DNA from: Defluviitaleaceae bacterium
Lineage (GTDB): Bacteria > Bacillota > Clostridia > Lachnospirales > WQUN01
Length of the DNA: 64,000 nucleotides
Reading direction: 5' to 3'
NCBI GenBank assembly: GCA_009780185.1
Contig: WRAN01000008.1
Coordinates: forward strand, 1 to 64,000
A program made the position numbers and the translations under genes. The notes below the pieces were generated by a model. The model searched no databases and was not told where the DNA came from. It saw nothing but the letters and a program-made list of their open reading frames with translations. Each line of letters starts with the position of its first letter. Position 1 is the first letter of the stretch. Of this stretch, positions 53,369 to 63,137 are shown piece after piece.

Positions 53369-54091
53369 TCAGTATTTCAAAAAATACAAAATAATACTAG
53401 TAGCAACCCCAACATTAAGTGACTCGCATTTCTCATTCATTTCAATATTAACCTTAATATCACACATATCCAGCAGCTCGCCACTAAGACCGTCTCCTTC
53501 ATTGCCAACTAGGACGGCCTTTTTTGTATGGACTTTTATTGTGGCCAAGCTGGTACATTCTTTTACATCTGTGCCTATAATCTGATAGCCTTTATCTTTT
53601 AACTCTAAAATAAAATCCTTAATGGGCCTTTTGAGGATGTTTATATGAAAAATCATCCCCTGAGAGGCCTGTATGACCTTTTGATTATAAATATCCACGC
53701 TATTATTTATCACAATGGTATCCACATTAAAGGCTACGGCGCTTCTTATTATTGTACCAAGATTGCCGGGATGGTGGATTTGATCTACCAGTAAAATACT
53801 ATCGCCATATGCCGCCTCTTTTTGTTGGTGGCATATCCCCATTATTTTTGTTGGTGTAGCCATCGACGATAGCCTGCTCATCACATCAAAGGTCACCTGA
53901 AAGGTAGGCATGTCGAAAGTTTTACTTGTCTCTGTTGTGATTACTTCCTTTAGCGCTCCGGTTCTAGAGGCTTCCAGTACAAGATGATAGCCTTCTACAA
54001 TAAACAGCTTCTGGGCTGTTCTGTGGGTTTTGTCCTTGAGTTTTGCCCATTGCAAGACCCTGAAATTATTTGTGGAATTGATTATTGCCAT
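53369..54091 (-). CDS. SpoU/TrmH family RNA 2'-O-methyltransferase
   Basis: 240 aa. An N-terminal substrate-binding domain (FRVLQWAKLKDKTHRTAQKLFIVEGYHLVLEA) precedes the SPOUT domain with LVDQIHHPGNLGTIIRSAVAFNVDTIVI, LVGNEGDGLS and the trefoil-knot C-term IEMNEKCESLNVGVATSIILYFL. These are the SAM-binding motifs 1-3. It probably methylates an rRNA or tRNA ribose. Confidence 0.94.
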   Translation of the reverse strand: MAIINSTNNFRVLQWAKLKDKTHRTAQKLFIVEGYHLVLEASRTGALKEVITTETSKTFDMPTFQVTFDVMSRLSSMATPTKIMGICHQQKEAAYGDSILLVDQIHHPGNLGTIIRSAVAFNVDTIVINNSVDIYNQKVIQASQGMIFHINILKRPIKDFILELKDKGYQIIGTDVKECTSLATIKVHTKKAVLVGNEGDGLSGELLDMCDIKVNIEMNEKCESLNVGVATSIILYFLKY

Positions 54092-54195
54092 ATGACCACC
54101 CTATTCATTTTCCAATCTCCTTTTATCAAGGCTTCTTTGCACAATCACTCCTATGCCAAGCCCTCCATATAGATAGTATAACAGGAGGGATAACA

Positions 54196-55545
54196 ATGGA
54201 AAATCTAAATACCAATATAAAAGAATCTATCTGGGGATTAGATACCCTAGTAAGGCTAGATAACGGCGACCTAAGGCCAGCAATAAACTTAGATAACGCC
54301 GCCACAACACCGCCATTCAAACAGGTAATGGCAGAAATAGATAGTCAAATGCGTATGTATGGCTCAATAGGCCGAGGAAAAGGCCAAAAATCAGCCCATA
54401 CAACCGATATCTATGTAGATGCCCGCGAAGCCATAAAGGACTTTGTAGGAGCAGACGAAAGATATACGGTATTCTACTGCGCAAACACTACCGACGGAAT
54501 CAATAAACTTGCTTCAGCCCTAATCCGCAGCAAAGTTGACATGGTACTATCCACCAGAATGGAACACCATGCTAATGATCTGCCTTGGCGCGCCCGTGCC
54601 CGGGTAGTATACGCAGAAGTAGACCCTGAAGGCCGCCTAAAAATAGACGATATAGAACGCCAATTACGCCGCTACAGAGGCCTAATAAAATATGTAACAA
54701 TAACAGCAGCGTCCAACGCCACAGGTTATATCAACGAAGTCCACCATATAGCCAAGATAGTCCACCGATATGGTGCAAAAATAATTGTAGACGGCGCGCA
54801 AATCGCCGCCCACCGGGAGTTTTCTATGCTAGGCTGCGCCCCAGACGAAAGTATCGACTTTTTTATCTTCTCAGCCCATAAAATGTACGCCCCCTACGGC
54901 GGTGGGGCGGTAATAGGGCTAAAAGAAGAACTGAATAAGCACATCCCAGCTTTCTATGGCGGCGGTATGGTGGAGGCCGTATTTGATAATCGGGTATGTT
55001 ATGCGCAAGCTCCCGATAGCTACGAAGCTGGCTCCCCCAACTTCCCCGGCTTAGTAAGCATGGTATCCGCGGCAAAAACCCTGAAGGAAATCGGATTCGA
55101 ATATATCACTAACCACGAACAAGAGCTTATGCATCGGGCAATAGAGGGCCTTAGGCAAATCCCAGATGTAACCCTATACGGCGATAACGATTACACTGAC
55201 GATAGAGTAGGCATCATTCTTTTCAACGTTCATGGCATCTTAAGCGCAGATACCGCTGACTATCTAGCCGGAAAACACGCAATAGCAGTACGTCATGGTG
55301 CATTCTGCGCGCATCCATATATACGTCGCCTAACTAGGGAAGCGGAACGTCCAGGCTGTACTCCCCCCAGCGGCATGGTTAGGGTCAGCTTTGGCATCTA
55401 CAACACAATCGAAGATGTAGACGCACTACTTGCCGCGGTAAAAGCACTAACAGAAGAGACTATCCCAGTATCATTGGGTGCATATAGTAAAAAAAGGCAA
55501 GGTGAACAAAAAAACGGTCACACCCGGCCTTACGACCGGGGTTGA
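54196..55545 (+). CDS. Class V aminotransferase (cysteine-desulfurase-like)
   Basis: 449 aa from MENLNTNIKESIWGLDTLVR with ACAGGAGGG upstream. INLDNAATTPPFKQV, the PLP Lys in FFIFSAHKMYAPYGGG, DGAQIAAHREF and RHGAFCAHPYIRRL are the class V signatures. Family members include SufS/IscS and selenocysteine lyase-like enzymes, but the catalytic-Cys loop is not the plain SufS one, so exact activity is uncertain. Upstream 37 in-frame codons lie over the methyltransferase's start region and are unlikely to be translated. Confidence 0.9.
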   Translation: MENLNTNIKESIWGLDTLVRLDNGDLRPAINLDNAATTPPFKQVMAEIDSQMRMYGSIGRGKGQKSAHTTDIYVDAREAIKDFVGADERYTVFYCANTTDGINKLASALIRSKVDMVLSTRMEHHANDLPWRARARVVYAEVDPEGRLKIDDIERQLRRYRGLIKYVTITAASNATGYINEVHHIAKIVHRYGAKIIVDGAQIAAHREFSMLGCAPDESIDFFIFSAHKMYAPYGGGAVIGLKEELNKHIPAFYGGGMVEAVFDNRVCYAQAPDSYEAGSPNFPGLVSMVSAAKTLKEIGFEYITNHEQELMHRAIEGLRQIPDVTLYGDNDYTDDRVGIILFNVHGILSADTADYLAGKHAIAVRHGAFCAHPYIRRLTREAERPGCTPPSGMVRVSFGIYNTIEDVDALLAAVKALTEETIPVSLGAYSKKRQGEQKNGHTRPYDRG

Positions 55546-55631
55546 GCCAGTAATAACCTATTGCAACCTAGCAAATATGTACAGATTTGGTTATAATACG
55601 AAGATAAATTCAAATAAAGTGGTGATAGCAA

Positions 55632-57269
55632 GTGGAAAATCCAGTTCTATATATCTTTGCAGTCTTCGGCGGCCTAGGCTTATTCCTATACGGTATGAAG
55701 ATGCTGGTAGACGGCCTGGAGGTAATGGCGGGAAACCGTATGCGCTCTATTGTTGAGCGAGCTACCTCCAACCGTTTCTTCGGCATAGGCGTGGGCGCAC
55801 TGGTCACGATTGCAATACAAAGCTCTACCGCAACATCCGTTATCGCCGTAGGTTTTATCAACGCCGGGCTTATGTCCCTTGCGCAGGCGATAAGCCTCGT
55901 AATCGGCGCTCATATCGGAACAACTTTTACGGCCCACCTCTTTGCCTTTGGGCTAACTACTGTTGCGCCGCTATTTATCTTTATCGGCCTGGTTCTATAT
56001 CTATTCATTAAGAAAAAAACCATCAAGGATTTTGGATTTATTGTGCTTGGGGTTGGGCTGTTGTTCTTTGGGCTTTCGGTAATGGGTGATCCCCTTCGGG
56101 TTTTTGCCGAAACGCCAGGCTTCCAATCCATGCTCACCGCTTTTGAAAACCCTTTCCTCGCAATACTGGCGGGATTTGCCTTTACCGCAATAATCCAAAG
56201 TTCCACCGCCGCAACCGGTATTTTGGTTTCCCTTTATGTAAGCGGGGTTGATATCAACTTTACAACAGCCGCGTATTTGATATTAGGAATCAGCATTGGC
56301 ACCACGGTTACAGCACTTCTGGCTTCTCTGGCAGGCCGCCGTGAAAGTAAGCGTCTAGCCCTTGCCAATCTGATATATATAACCGTAGGTAGCACTGTGT
56401 GTGGGATTCTTATGTATATTTTTCCAGGAATGCTTCAGTGGTTTCAAAACACCTGGGCCGACGGCGAACGCCAGATTGCCATGTTCTACACATTTTTTAA
56501 AGGCGGCTTGACCATACTATTCCTACCCTTTGTAAGCCACTTGGCACAGCTTATGTACAAAATAATGCCTAAGCGCACCCAGTCCACAGATGCTATAGAA
56601 CTCCACTATATAAAAACCGCAACCCAAACCCCAAGCGTAATAATAGAGCAAGCCTACGACGAGCTTAACCGTATGGGTAAGATGACCCTCGAAAACCTTC
56701 AGCTAGCCTTAGAAGCCTTTGTAACCAGCGATGAAGAAAAAGCCGCAAAAGTAATGGAAACAGAATCTACAATCAACTACTTAAACCGCCAAATCACCTC
56801 TTTGCTGATGGAGTTGGAAAATGTAGAATCCGTAGCAGAAATGAGAAAAATCGGCACACTGATGTATATAGCCTCAGACCTAGAACGGATAGGCGACCAC
56901 GCAGAAAATATCACAGAACACAAAATCCGCACCAAGAAAAAAGGTAATCTCCGCCTATCAGACATGGCAATGGAAGAAATCAGTATCCTAGGCCGAGCAA
57001 CAGTTACGATGATATCCCTAACCATGGAGCTGTTTGATAAACTCTCGGAAGAAACCTTAGAAAAAGTACAGCTAATGGAAAAGCATATAGACAACCTAGC
57101 AAAAGAATATACAGAACACCATATCCGTCGCCTGAAAAACGAAAAAAACAACCCAAGAGGCGGTGTGATTTTCGTAAATATGATAACAAGCCTAGAACGC
57201 TGTGCCGACCATGCCAATAATATCGCCTACTACCTGGCAGAAATTCAGCAGTTTAGGGCTGAAGCGTAA
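55632..57269 (+). CDS. Na/Pi cotransporter family protein with PhoU-like C-terminus
   Basis: 545 aa from GTG with GTGGTGA upstream. Two repeated half-modules of membrane helices carry the hallmark QSSTATSV (about residues 63-70) and QSSTAATG motifs. The C-terminal 200 residues are a PhoU-type helical domain (SDLERIGDHAENITEH, LERCADHANNIAYYL). NptA/YjbB-like transporters export or import phosphate with sodium. Monocistronic, followed by repeat family 3. Confidence 0.94.
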   Translation: MENPVLYIFAVFGGLGLFLYGMKMLVDGLEVMAGNRMRSIVERATSNRFFGIGVGALVTIAIQSSTATSVIAVGFINAGLMSLAQAISLVIGAHIGTTFTAHLFAFGLTTVAPLFIFIGLVLYLFIKKKTIKDFGFIVLGVGLLFFGLSVMGDPLRVFAETPGFQSMLTAFENPFLAILAGFAFTAIIQSSTAATGILVSLYVSGVDINFTTAAYLILGISIGTTVTALLASLAGRRESKRLALANLIYITVGSTVCGILMYIFPGMLQWFQNTWADGERQIAMFYTFFKGGLTILFLPFVSHLAQLMYKIMPKRTQSTDAIELHYIKTATQTPSVIIEQAYDELNRMGKMTLENLQLALEAFVTSDEEKAAKVMETESTINYLNRQITSLLMELENVESVAEMRKIGTLMYIASDLERIGDHAENITEHKIRTKKKGNLRLSDMAMEEISILGRATVTMISLTMELFDKLSEETLEKVQLMEKHIDNLAKEYTEHHIRRLKNEKNNPRGGVIFVNMITSLERCADHANNIAYYLAEIQQFRAEA

Positions 57270-57274
57270 GAAAA

Positions 57275-57351
57275 AGGAAATCTTTTTGCCTTCGGCAAAA
57301 ACCGTAAAATTTATTCTGCGTAGAAGCATCGCAGAATAAATTTTACTGATT
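57275..57351. repeat. Repeat family 3 (double hairpin), copy b
   Basis: Same layout as copy a: AGGAAATCTTTTTGCCTTCGGCAAAAA hairpin then AAAATTTATTCTGCG...CGCAGAATAAATTTT, with compensatory changes (TTA/TAA) in the stem. Confidence 0.8.
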
Positions 57352-57383
57352 TACTGATTTACTAATTATGTAAATTTTTTATA

Positions 57384-57420
57384 AACCCGCTAAGAATCTA
57401 ACTTAGCGGGTTGTTTTTTT
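57384..57420 (+). terminator. Terminator after the Na/Pi transporter
   Basis: AACCCGCTAAG/CTTAGCGGGTT stem followed by TGTTTTTTT. Confidence 0.85.
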
Positions 57421-57474
57421 ATTTATTAGTGATACACTAAATTTTCAGGAAAATAAAAACACGGAGGCAATAGA

Positions 57475-58860
57475 ATGGAAATAAAAGAAACAGATCCAAT
57501 GGAAAATGAAATCACCAAAACAGAGGCTGTAGAAACTGAATTAGAGGAAATAGAAATTGAAGAAGAAACAGAAGTAAAAGAAACAGAAGCAATAGAAACA
57601 GAAGCAATAGAAACTGAGATTGAAGAAATAGAGAGCAAGGAAATAGAGGTTGAAGAAACGGAGATTCCTGAAGAAACCGCAGAAAATCAACTCCAAGAAT
57701 CACAAATAGCCCCAACAACAGAAAACGACAACCCTTCAAGCAAAGGCCTGGTAATAGGCGCACTGGTACTAGTTGCCATCATAATCGCCATGGTAAGCTG
57801 GCTGGTAGTCTCCAACCGAAGAAACACCCCCGCAGAAATAGTCTTCGATGACGTGGGAACCCCCGCCGTAGCCGACTATGTACCCGCTACAACAGAAGAT
57901 ACCAACGTCGAAACAGACCTCCCAGAAACCGATAGCATCGTAGTAGCCACAGTAAATGGCATAGAAATCACCTCTGATGACGTAATGTTCGAATTGCGCC
58001 GTGCTGAGGAATTCTTAATGTGGGACTATATAATGATGTTTCCAGATGATGCCGAAATAGACTTCGAAAGGGAATTTCGCGACGGAATAACCTTCGGCCG
58101 CGCAGTAGTAGAACAGGCAGTACAACTCGCCGCCGAGTTACGTATACTAACAAACTACGCAGCAGAAATAGGCATAGAGCACTCTCCGGAAGAAATAGAA
58201 ATGATAGCATCCCATATAGCCAGCCTAGTAGAAGAGTACGGCGAAGACGAGCTAAACGACATACTAAGTCAAGATAACGTCCGAGGCATTGGCCACCTAG
58301 CAAACATTTTCAGAAACCAAATCATAATAGATAACCTAGTAATGACCTTAATGATGGATCCAGTAGAGTTCGCAAGATTCCAGCCATATATGGAAGAAGT
58401 CATGCCATGTGATGCACTGGAACGTTCGGTAGAACTGCTTAGCCGGATACAAGACGGTGAGGACTTCTCATCTTTAATATTCCAATACGGAGAAGATCCC
58501 GGCATGGATCAATTCCCAGACGGCTACACATTCATAGTAGGCGACATGGTACAAGAATTTGAAGACGCGGTACTAGACATGGAAATAGGAGAACTAAGTG
58601 GCCTAGTAACCACCAGCTTTGGCATCCACATCATTATGAGAGTAGAGCCAGACCCGGATAATATAATGCCAAACTCAAGATTCTTCCGTGACGGAGGAGA
58701 AGAAGAACTACTAGGAGCAAAACACCTACTAATCCAATTCGCACAAGACCGCCCCGAAGATGAAAGAATGATAGAAGCTATAGTAGCCGGCTTCCAAGTT
58801 ATGAACGAAGCCGCAAATATAGTATTCCTCCCCGCCTTAGATGATATCAGCGTAGGCTAA
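57475..58860 (+). CDS. Membrane-anchored parvulin-like foldase with acidic cytoplasmic N-terminus
   Basis: 461 aa. Residues 1-90 are a low-complexity Glu/Thr/Ile region with repeated (E)TEAIETE units. A transmembrane helix follows (about 91-113, GLVIGALVLVAIIIAMVSWLVV). Outside is a SurA/PrsA-type N-terminal domain (about 154-330, VNGIEITSDDVMFELRRAEE) and a parvulin PPIase-like domain (about 338-405, IQDGEDFSSLIFQYGEDPGM, IVGDMVQEFEDAVLDMEIGE). Such foldases assist secreted proteins. The acidic tail on the inner side is odd for PrsA, which is a lipoprotein. Confidence 0.85.
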   Translation: MEIKETDPMENEITKTEAVETELEEIEIEEETEVKETEAIETEAIETEIEEIESKEIEVEETEIPEETAENQLQESQIAPTTENDNPSSKGLVIGALVLVAIIIAMVSWLVVSNRRNTPAEIVFDDVGTPAVADYVPATTEDTNVETDLPETDSIVVATVNGIEITSDDVMFELRRAEEFLMWDYIMMFPDDAEIDFEREFRDGITFGRAVVEQAVQLAAELRILTNYAAEIGIEHSPEEIEMIASHIASLVEEYGEDELNDILSQDNVRGIGHLANIFRNQIIIDNLVMTLMMDPVEFARFQPYMEEVMPCDALERSVELLSRIQDGEDFSSLIFQYGEDPGMDQFPDGYTFIVGDMVQEFEDAVLDMEIGELSGLVTTSFGIHIIMRVEPDPDNIMPNSRFFRDGGEEELLGAKHLLIQFAQDRPEDERMIEAIVAGFQVMNEAANIVFLPALDDISVG

Positions 58861-58878
58861 TCTACGTATAAAAGCATC

Positions 58879-58914
58879 ACCGCCTGGAAATTGATATTCC
58901 AGGCGGTTTTTTAT
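58879..58914 (+). terminator. Terminator after the foldase gene
   Basis: ACCGCCTGGAA/TTCCAGGCGGT stem plus T run. Confidence 0.85.
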
Positions 58915-58982
58915 TACTTTTCCTTGACTCCGCACTAGGCAAAATATAGAATACAAAAAATACATCCAAAAAGGAGCAACCC

Positions 58983-60464
58983 ATGACCAACATGCCAACT
59001 GTAAAACTAGGAGTAGTAGCAGTAAGCCGCGACTGCTTCCCAAGCAATCTATCAGAGCAGCGCCGCAAAGCAGTAATTGCAGCACTCTCCGCGCGCAAAA
59101 TCCCAGCAACAGAAATCGCTACAATAGTAGAAAACGAAAACCATGCAATGGAAGCCCTAGCAAGCCTACAAAAAGAAGGCTGCAACGCCCTAGTAGTATA
59201 CCTAGGCAACTTCGGCCCCGAAGGCCCCGAAACCATGCTTGCCCAAAAATTTGACGGCCCGGTAATGGTAGTGGCGGCCGCCGAAGAAACCGGCTCTAAC
59301 CTTATAAATGGCCGCGGAGATGCCTACTGCGGTATGCTAAACGCTTCTTACAACTTGGGGCTAAGAAAAGTAAATGCCTACATACCGGAATATCCGGTAG
59401 GCACAGCTGACGAAGTAGCCCAGATGATTGGCGAGTTTATGCCCGTAGCCAAGGCGCTAATCGCCTTAAGAAAACTAAAAATCTTTACTTTCGGCCCAAG
59501 GCCTTTCGACTTCCTAGCCTGCAACGCCCCCATTAAACCCCTATTCGACCTAGGAGTAGAAATCCAAGAAAACTCCGAACTAGACCTATACGCAAAATTC
59601 AAAGCCAATGAAAACGATCCAAGAATTCCAGAAGTAGCAGCAGACATGGCCAACGAGCTACACCAAGGCAACAAACAGCCAGGTGTGCTAAACCGTCTAG
59701 CCCAACTAGAAATCACTTTGCTAGACTGGGCCGAAGCCAACAAAGGCGCATCCGAATACTTTATCTTCGCCAACAAATGCTGGCCGGCCTTCCAAACCCA
59801 ATTCGGCATGGTACCCTGCTATGTAAACTCCCGCTTAGCCTCCAGGGGCATCCCAGTAGCCTGCGAAACCGACATCTACGGCGCACTAACAGAATATATC
59901 CTACAAATAGTAACAGACCTGCCTCCAACACTACTAGACATCAATAACACAGTGCCATACGACATGTACGAAGCTAATAAAAAAGACCTAGGCTCCTACA
60001 AAGCCACAGACCTATTCATGGGCTTCCACTGCGGCAACACCCCAATCTGTCACCTAAAGCAAGGCGAAATGAAATACCAGCTAATAATGAACCGCCTGCT
60101 AGAAGACCCAGCTAATGAACCCGACATAACCCGCGGCACACTAGAAGGCCAAATAAAAGCAGGCCAGATAACCCTCTTCCGCCTACAATCCACAGCCGAC
60201 TGCGAACTAAAATCCTATATAGCCCAAGGAGAAATCCCCGACATAGACCCATGTTCCTTTGGAGGAATAGGCATAATAGCAGTAGATGAAATGGCCAGAT
60301 TCTACAGACATGTACTAATAGCAAAGCGCTACCCCCATCACGCCGGCCTAGGTTTCGGTCATGTAGGCAAAGCCCTATTCAGCATTATGAAGATGCTAGG
60401 CGTAGAAGATGTAGCCTACAACAAACCAGCTGGGCAACTATATTGCGGCGAAAATCCATTCTAA
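58983..60464 (+). CDS. L-fucose/L-arabinose isomerase family protein
   Basis: 493 aa, with the FucI/AraA-like fold: LGVVAVSRDCFPSNLSEQRR near the N-terminus, CETDIYGALTEYILQIV and FHCGNTPICHLKQG (metal-ligand region), and the C-terminal HHAGLGFGHVGKALFSIMK. Members interconvert aldoses and ketoses such as L-fucose/L-fuculose. The next gene encodes an L-ribulose-5-phosphate epimerase/aldolase-class II enzyme, so a pentose or deoxysugar pathway is plausible. Kinase not found here. Confidence 0.92.
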   Translation: MTNMPTVKLGVVAVSRDCFPSNLSEQRRKAVIAALSARKIPATEIATIVENENHAMEALASLQKEGCNALVVYLGNFGPEGPETMLAQKFDGPVMVVAAAEETGSNLINGRGDAYCGMLNASYNLGLRKVNAYIPEYPVGTADEVAQMIGEFMPVAKALIALRKLKIFTFGPRPFDFLACNAPIKPLFDLGVEIQENSELDLYAKFKANENDPRIPEVAADMANELHQGNKQPGVLNRLAQLEITLLDWAEANKGASEYFIFANKCWPAFQTQFGMVPCYVNSRLASRGIPVACETDIYGALTEYILQIVTDLPPTLLDINNTVPYDMYEANKKDLGSYKATDLFMGFHCGNTPICHLKQGEMKYQLIMNRLLEDPANEPDITRGTLEGQIKAGQITLFRLQSTADCELKSYIAQGEIPDIDPCSFGGIGIIAVDEMARFYRHVLIAKRYPHHAGLGFGHVGKALFSIMKMLGVEDVAYNKPAGQLYCGENPF

Positions 60465-60474
60465 TAAGGTGTTT

Positions 60475-60503
60475 AAAAGGGAGGGGCTAAGCCCCTCCCT
60501 TTA
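60475..60503 (+). terminator. Hairpin between the isomerase and araD genes
   Basis: AAAAGGGAGGGGC/GCCCCTCCCTTTT stem, 10 bases after the stop. It may attenuate rather than end transcription. Confidence 0.7.
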
Positions 60504-60521
60504 ATAAAAGGAGGATAGAAA

Positions 60522-61223
60522 TTGTTAAAATCTTTAAGAAAAACGGTATGCAAAGCCAATCTGGACCTGCCAAAACTGGGCCTGGTTCTATTCACATGGG
60601 GCAATGTAAGTGGCATTGACCGCGAAAGAGGCCTAGTGGTAATAAAACCAAGCGGCATCGCCTACGACAAACTAACCCCGGAAGATATGGTAATAGTTGA
60701 CCTAGAAGGCAATATAGTAGAAGGCAAGCTAAACCCATCCTCAGACCTAAAAACACATCTATGCCTATACCAAGCCTTCCCAGAAATAGGCGGGGTAGTT
60801 CATACCCATTCCACATATGCCACAGCCTTCGCCCAAGCAGGGATAGGTCTACCCTCCTACGGTACCACTCACGCAGACTATTTCTACGGCACAATCCCCT
60901 GCACCAAAGTACTGCGCGACAAAGATATAAAAGGCGACTACGAACTAGAAACCGGCAATATAATAGTAGAAACCTTTACCACATACGACCCCAACAAAAC
61001 CCCAGGCGTACTGGTAAACAACCATGGCCCCTTCACCTGGGGCAAATCCCCCAACGAAGCGGTACACAACTCCGCAGTGCTGGAAGAAGTAGCCAAAATG
61101 GCCTCTATAAGTCTAGCCTTAAACCCAAACATGGAGCCAATAAAACAAAAATTACAAGACAAACACTATAGCCGCAAACACGGCCCAAACGCCACCTACG
61201 GAAATAGCGACGAGCTCAAATAA
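60522..61223 (+). CDS. araD: L-ribulose-5-phosphate 4-epimerase / class II aldolase family
   Basis: 233 aa from TTG (AGGAGG eight bases upstream). NVSGIDRERGLVVIKPSG, THSTYATAFAQ (zinc His pair HTH), and PGVLVNNHGPFTWGKS (third zinc His) match AraD; the C-terminal KQKLQDKHYSRKHGPNATYG is typical of AraD rather than fuculose aldolase. Downstream of the isomerase-like gene, it would form xylulose-5-phosphate from ribulose-5-phosphate. Confidence 0.93.
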   Translation: MLKSLRKTVCKANLDLPKLGLVLFTWGNVSGIDRERGLVVIKPSGIAYDKLTPEDMVIVDLEGNIVEGKLNPSSDLKTHLCLYQAFPEIGGVVHTHSTYATAFAQAGIGLPSYGTTHADYFYGTIPCTKVLRDKDIKGDYELETGNIIVETFTTYDPNKTPGVLVNNHGPFTWGKSPNEAVHNSAVLEEVAKMASISLALNPNMEPIKQKLQDKHYSRKHGPNATYGNSDELK

Positions 61224-61242
61224 ATGTCCAAGGGAGCGCCAT

Positions 61243-62604
61243 ATGTACTTTAAGCAAATAACAACCCCAGGCCTAGGATGCTATTCCTATGTCATAGGCT
61301 GCCCCAAGGCAGCAACAATGGCTGTTGTAGACCCACGCCGGGATATAGCAATCTACCAAGAAATTTCCAATAAAATGGGCATGGAATTAATGTGTATCTT
61401 TGAAACCCACGTACACGCGGACCATATATCCGGCGCACAAGAACTATCCGCCGCCACATACGTACCCGTCTACGCCCACGAAAGCACACAAGTAACCTAC
61501 AAATACAAAATATTAAAGCATGACGATGAATACACCTTTGGCCCCGCCCATGTCCGCATACTACACACCCCAGGCCACACCCCCAACTCCATATCCCTAC
61601 TGATAACTGACCAAACCAGAAGCAAGAACCCACAACTAATCCTGACAGGTGATCTGCTATTTGTAGGAGATATAGGCCGCCCAGACCTACCAGGTGAGGC
61701 AATACTAGACCAACAAATCCAAGACCTATACAACAGTCTACACACAGTCCTGGGCCAATTACCCGACTACCTGGAAGTCTACCCAGCTCATGGGGAAGGC
61801 TCCCTATGCGGCAGTGGAATGAGTGCAAAGCCCCATACAACCCTAGGCTATGAGCGCAAAGCCAACCCGATGCTGCGCCATCGCAACTTCGAATCATTCA
61901 AAACCGCCATTCGCTCAAAAAACCCGATGCGCCCCCAAAGCTTTGCAAGCATAATATCCACAAATCTAAGCACTGTCCCGCCCTCTCCAGCCCGAAACCT
62001 ACCCGATTTTTCCACGCCCCCAAGCCTAATCCCACATCTACAAAAACAAGGCACACAAATACTGGATTTGCGTGACAGCTATGCTTTCGCCTCAGCCCAC
62101 ATTCCAGGCAGCATAAACATTGACTTCACTGGAGGCCCAAAATTAAACTGGGTAGGGGTAGCCATAACCCCTGGCACTCCATTACTACTAATCCTCCCTC
62201 CAGAGCTACAATTCGAAGATGTCTACTTAGAGCTACAACGCATAGGCTACGACAATGTACAAGGCTACCTAAATGGCGGTATCAACGCATGGATATCCAG
62301 CGGGAAACTTACTCAAAGTACACCCTATATAACAGCCGCCGAAGTAAAATTGACGATGCCCAATCCACCAGCAATAATAGACGTACGCTCTCCAGAAGAA
62401 TTTGCCACAAAAAATATAAATACATCCATTAACTACACCTTCGACGATATAATAAACCAAGCTCCCTACCCCGCCCAGTCAGACAAAGAAGCAGTAATAG
62501 TATGCAAAAGCGGCTTCAGAGCCGCAATAGCCGCAAGCTTACTAAAAGCCCAAGGCCACAAAAATATATCAATACTAATAGGTGGCACGGATGCCTGGAA
62601 ATAA
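61243..62604 (+). CDS. MBL-fold hydrolase with two rhodanese domains (persulfide dioxygenase/CstB-like)
   Basis: 453 aa. MBL domain: FETHVHADHISGAQ (THxHxDH metal site) and HTPGHTPNSISLL, LTGDLLFVGDIGRPDL, VYPAHGEGSLCG. Rhodanese domain 1 (about residues 262-345) lacks an active Cys; domain 2 (about 365-453) has CKSGFRAA, the sulfur-carrying Cys. This domain set handles persulfides or glutathione-like sulfur. Twenty bases after araD, so co-transcribed though not obviously related. Confidence 0.94.
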   Translation: MYFKQITTPGLGCYSYVIGCPKAATMAVVDPRRDIAIYQEISNKMGMELMCIFETHVHADHISGAQELSAATYVPVYAHESTQVTYKYKILKHDDEYTFGPAHVRILHTPGHTPNSISLLITDQTRSKNPQLILTGDLLFVGDIGRPDLPGEAILDQQIQDLYNSLHTVLGQLPDYLEVYPAHGEGSLCGSGMSAKPHTTLGYERKANPMLRHRNFESFKTAIRSKNPMRPQSFASIISTNLSTVPPSPARNLPDFSTPPSLIPHLQKQGTQILDLRDSYAFASAHIPGSINIDFTGGPKLNWVGVAITPGTPLLLILPPELQFEDVYLELQRIGYDNVQGYLNGGINAWISSGKLTQSTPYITAAEVKLTMPNPPAIIDVRSPEEFATKNINTSINYTFDDIINQAPYPAQSDKEAVIVCKSGFRAAIAASLLKAQGHKNISILIGGTDAWK

Positions 62605-62658
62605 AGGGTGATTAGAAGCAAGTGGCATTTGGAAATAATGGATGCTTAGAAATAAAAG

Positions 62659-62717
62659 AACGGCTACACCGCATTGAAAGTCTAATAAACTTTCAATGTA
62701 GCGTAGCCGCTTTTTTT
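62659..62717 (+). terminator. Terminator after the MBL-rhodanese gene
   Basis: CGGCTACACCGCATTGAAAGT / ACTTTCAATGTAGCGTAGCCG stem with T7 tail. It faces the minus-strand peptide gene on the right. Confidence 0.85.
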
Positions 62718-62837
62718 ATGATTCCTGATTACATAAATTCACAACCATTTACATTACATCAATAACGGCGCAAGCCTAAAGGATTAACGCTGTCCTAAGG
62801 ATGGTAATGATGGACTACTGGTAAGCACGGCGAGGAG

Positions 62838-63137
62838 TTACCTAGCGCACCTACGCTGCCGTCCCTGCGTACCTTCTCGGCTCACCACAGAACCATCCCT
62901 CGGGCACACCCTCCATTGACGAGTAGCCTCAGCTTCATCCTCAACCGGATACATGCATACAGGGAGTAACTCTGGATATTCAACGATTTCGTCACACAGC
63001 ATAATAGACCTTCCACCTGGCGGACTGCCTGGGGGTGTTCCACCACCAACATGTGGCTCAGCAGACACGACAACAGCTAAGCTCAATATAAAAACCAGTG
63101 CGATTAAAACAGAAACAAACCATTTTTTAATCATCAT
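62838..63137 (-). CDS. Small secreted peptide precursor, second locus
   Basis: 99 aa. A signal peptide (about residues 1-27, VSVLIALVFILSLAVVVSA) is followed by EPHVGGGTPPGSPPGGRSIML, then Cys-containing CDEIVEYPELLPVCMY. It shows the same GGGT-PP-x-PPxGR theme as the peptide at 28 kb but without the duplication. Its ATG overlaps the TPR gene's stop by four bases, so it is translationally coupled to it. Interpreted as the signal-peptide partner of that regulator; no receptor or processing evidence is visible. Confidence 0.72.
   Translation of the reverse strand: MMIKKWFVSVLIALVFILSLAVVVSAEPHVGGGTPPGSPPGGRSIMLCDEIVEYPELLPVCMYPVEDEAEATRQWRVCPRDGSVVSREGTQGRQRRCAR

Noticed and set aside
55478..55756. 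Plus-strand 92-aa frame bridging two genes
   Set aside because: Overlaps the aminotransferase end and the Na/Pi transporter start in another frame; no support.
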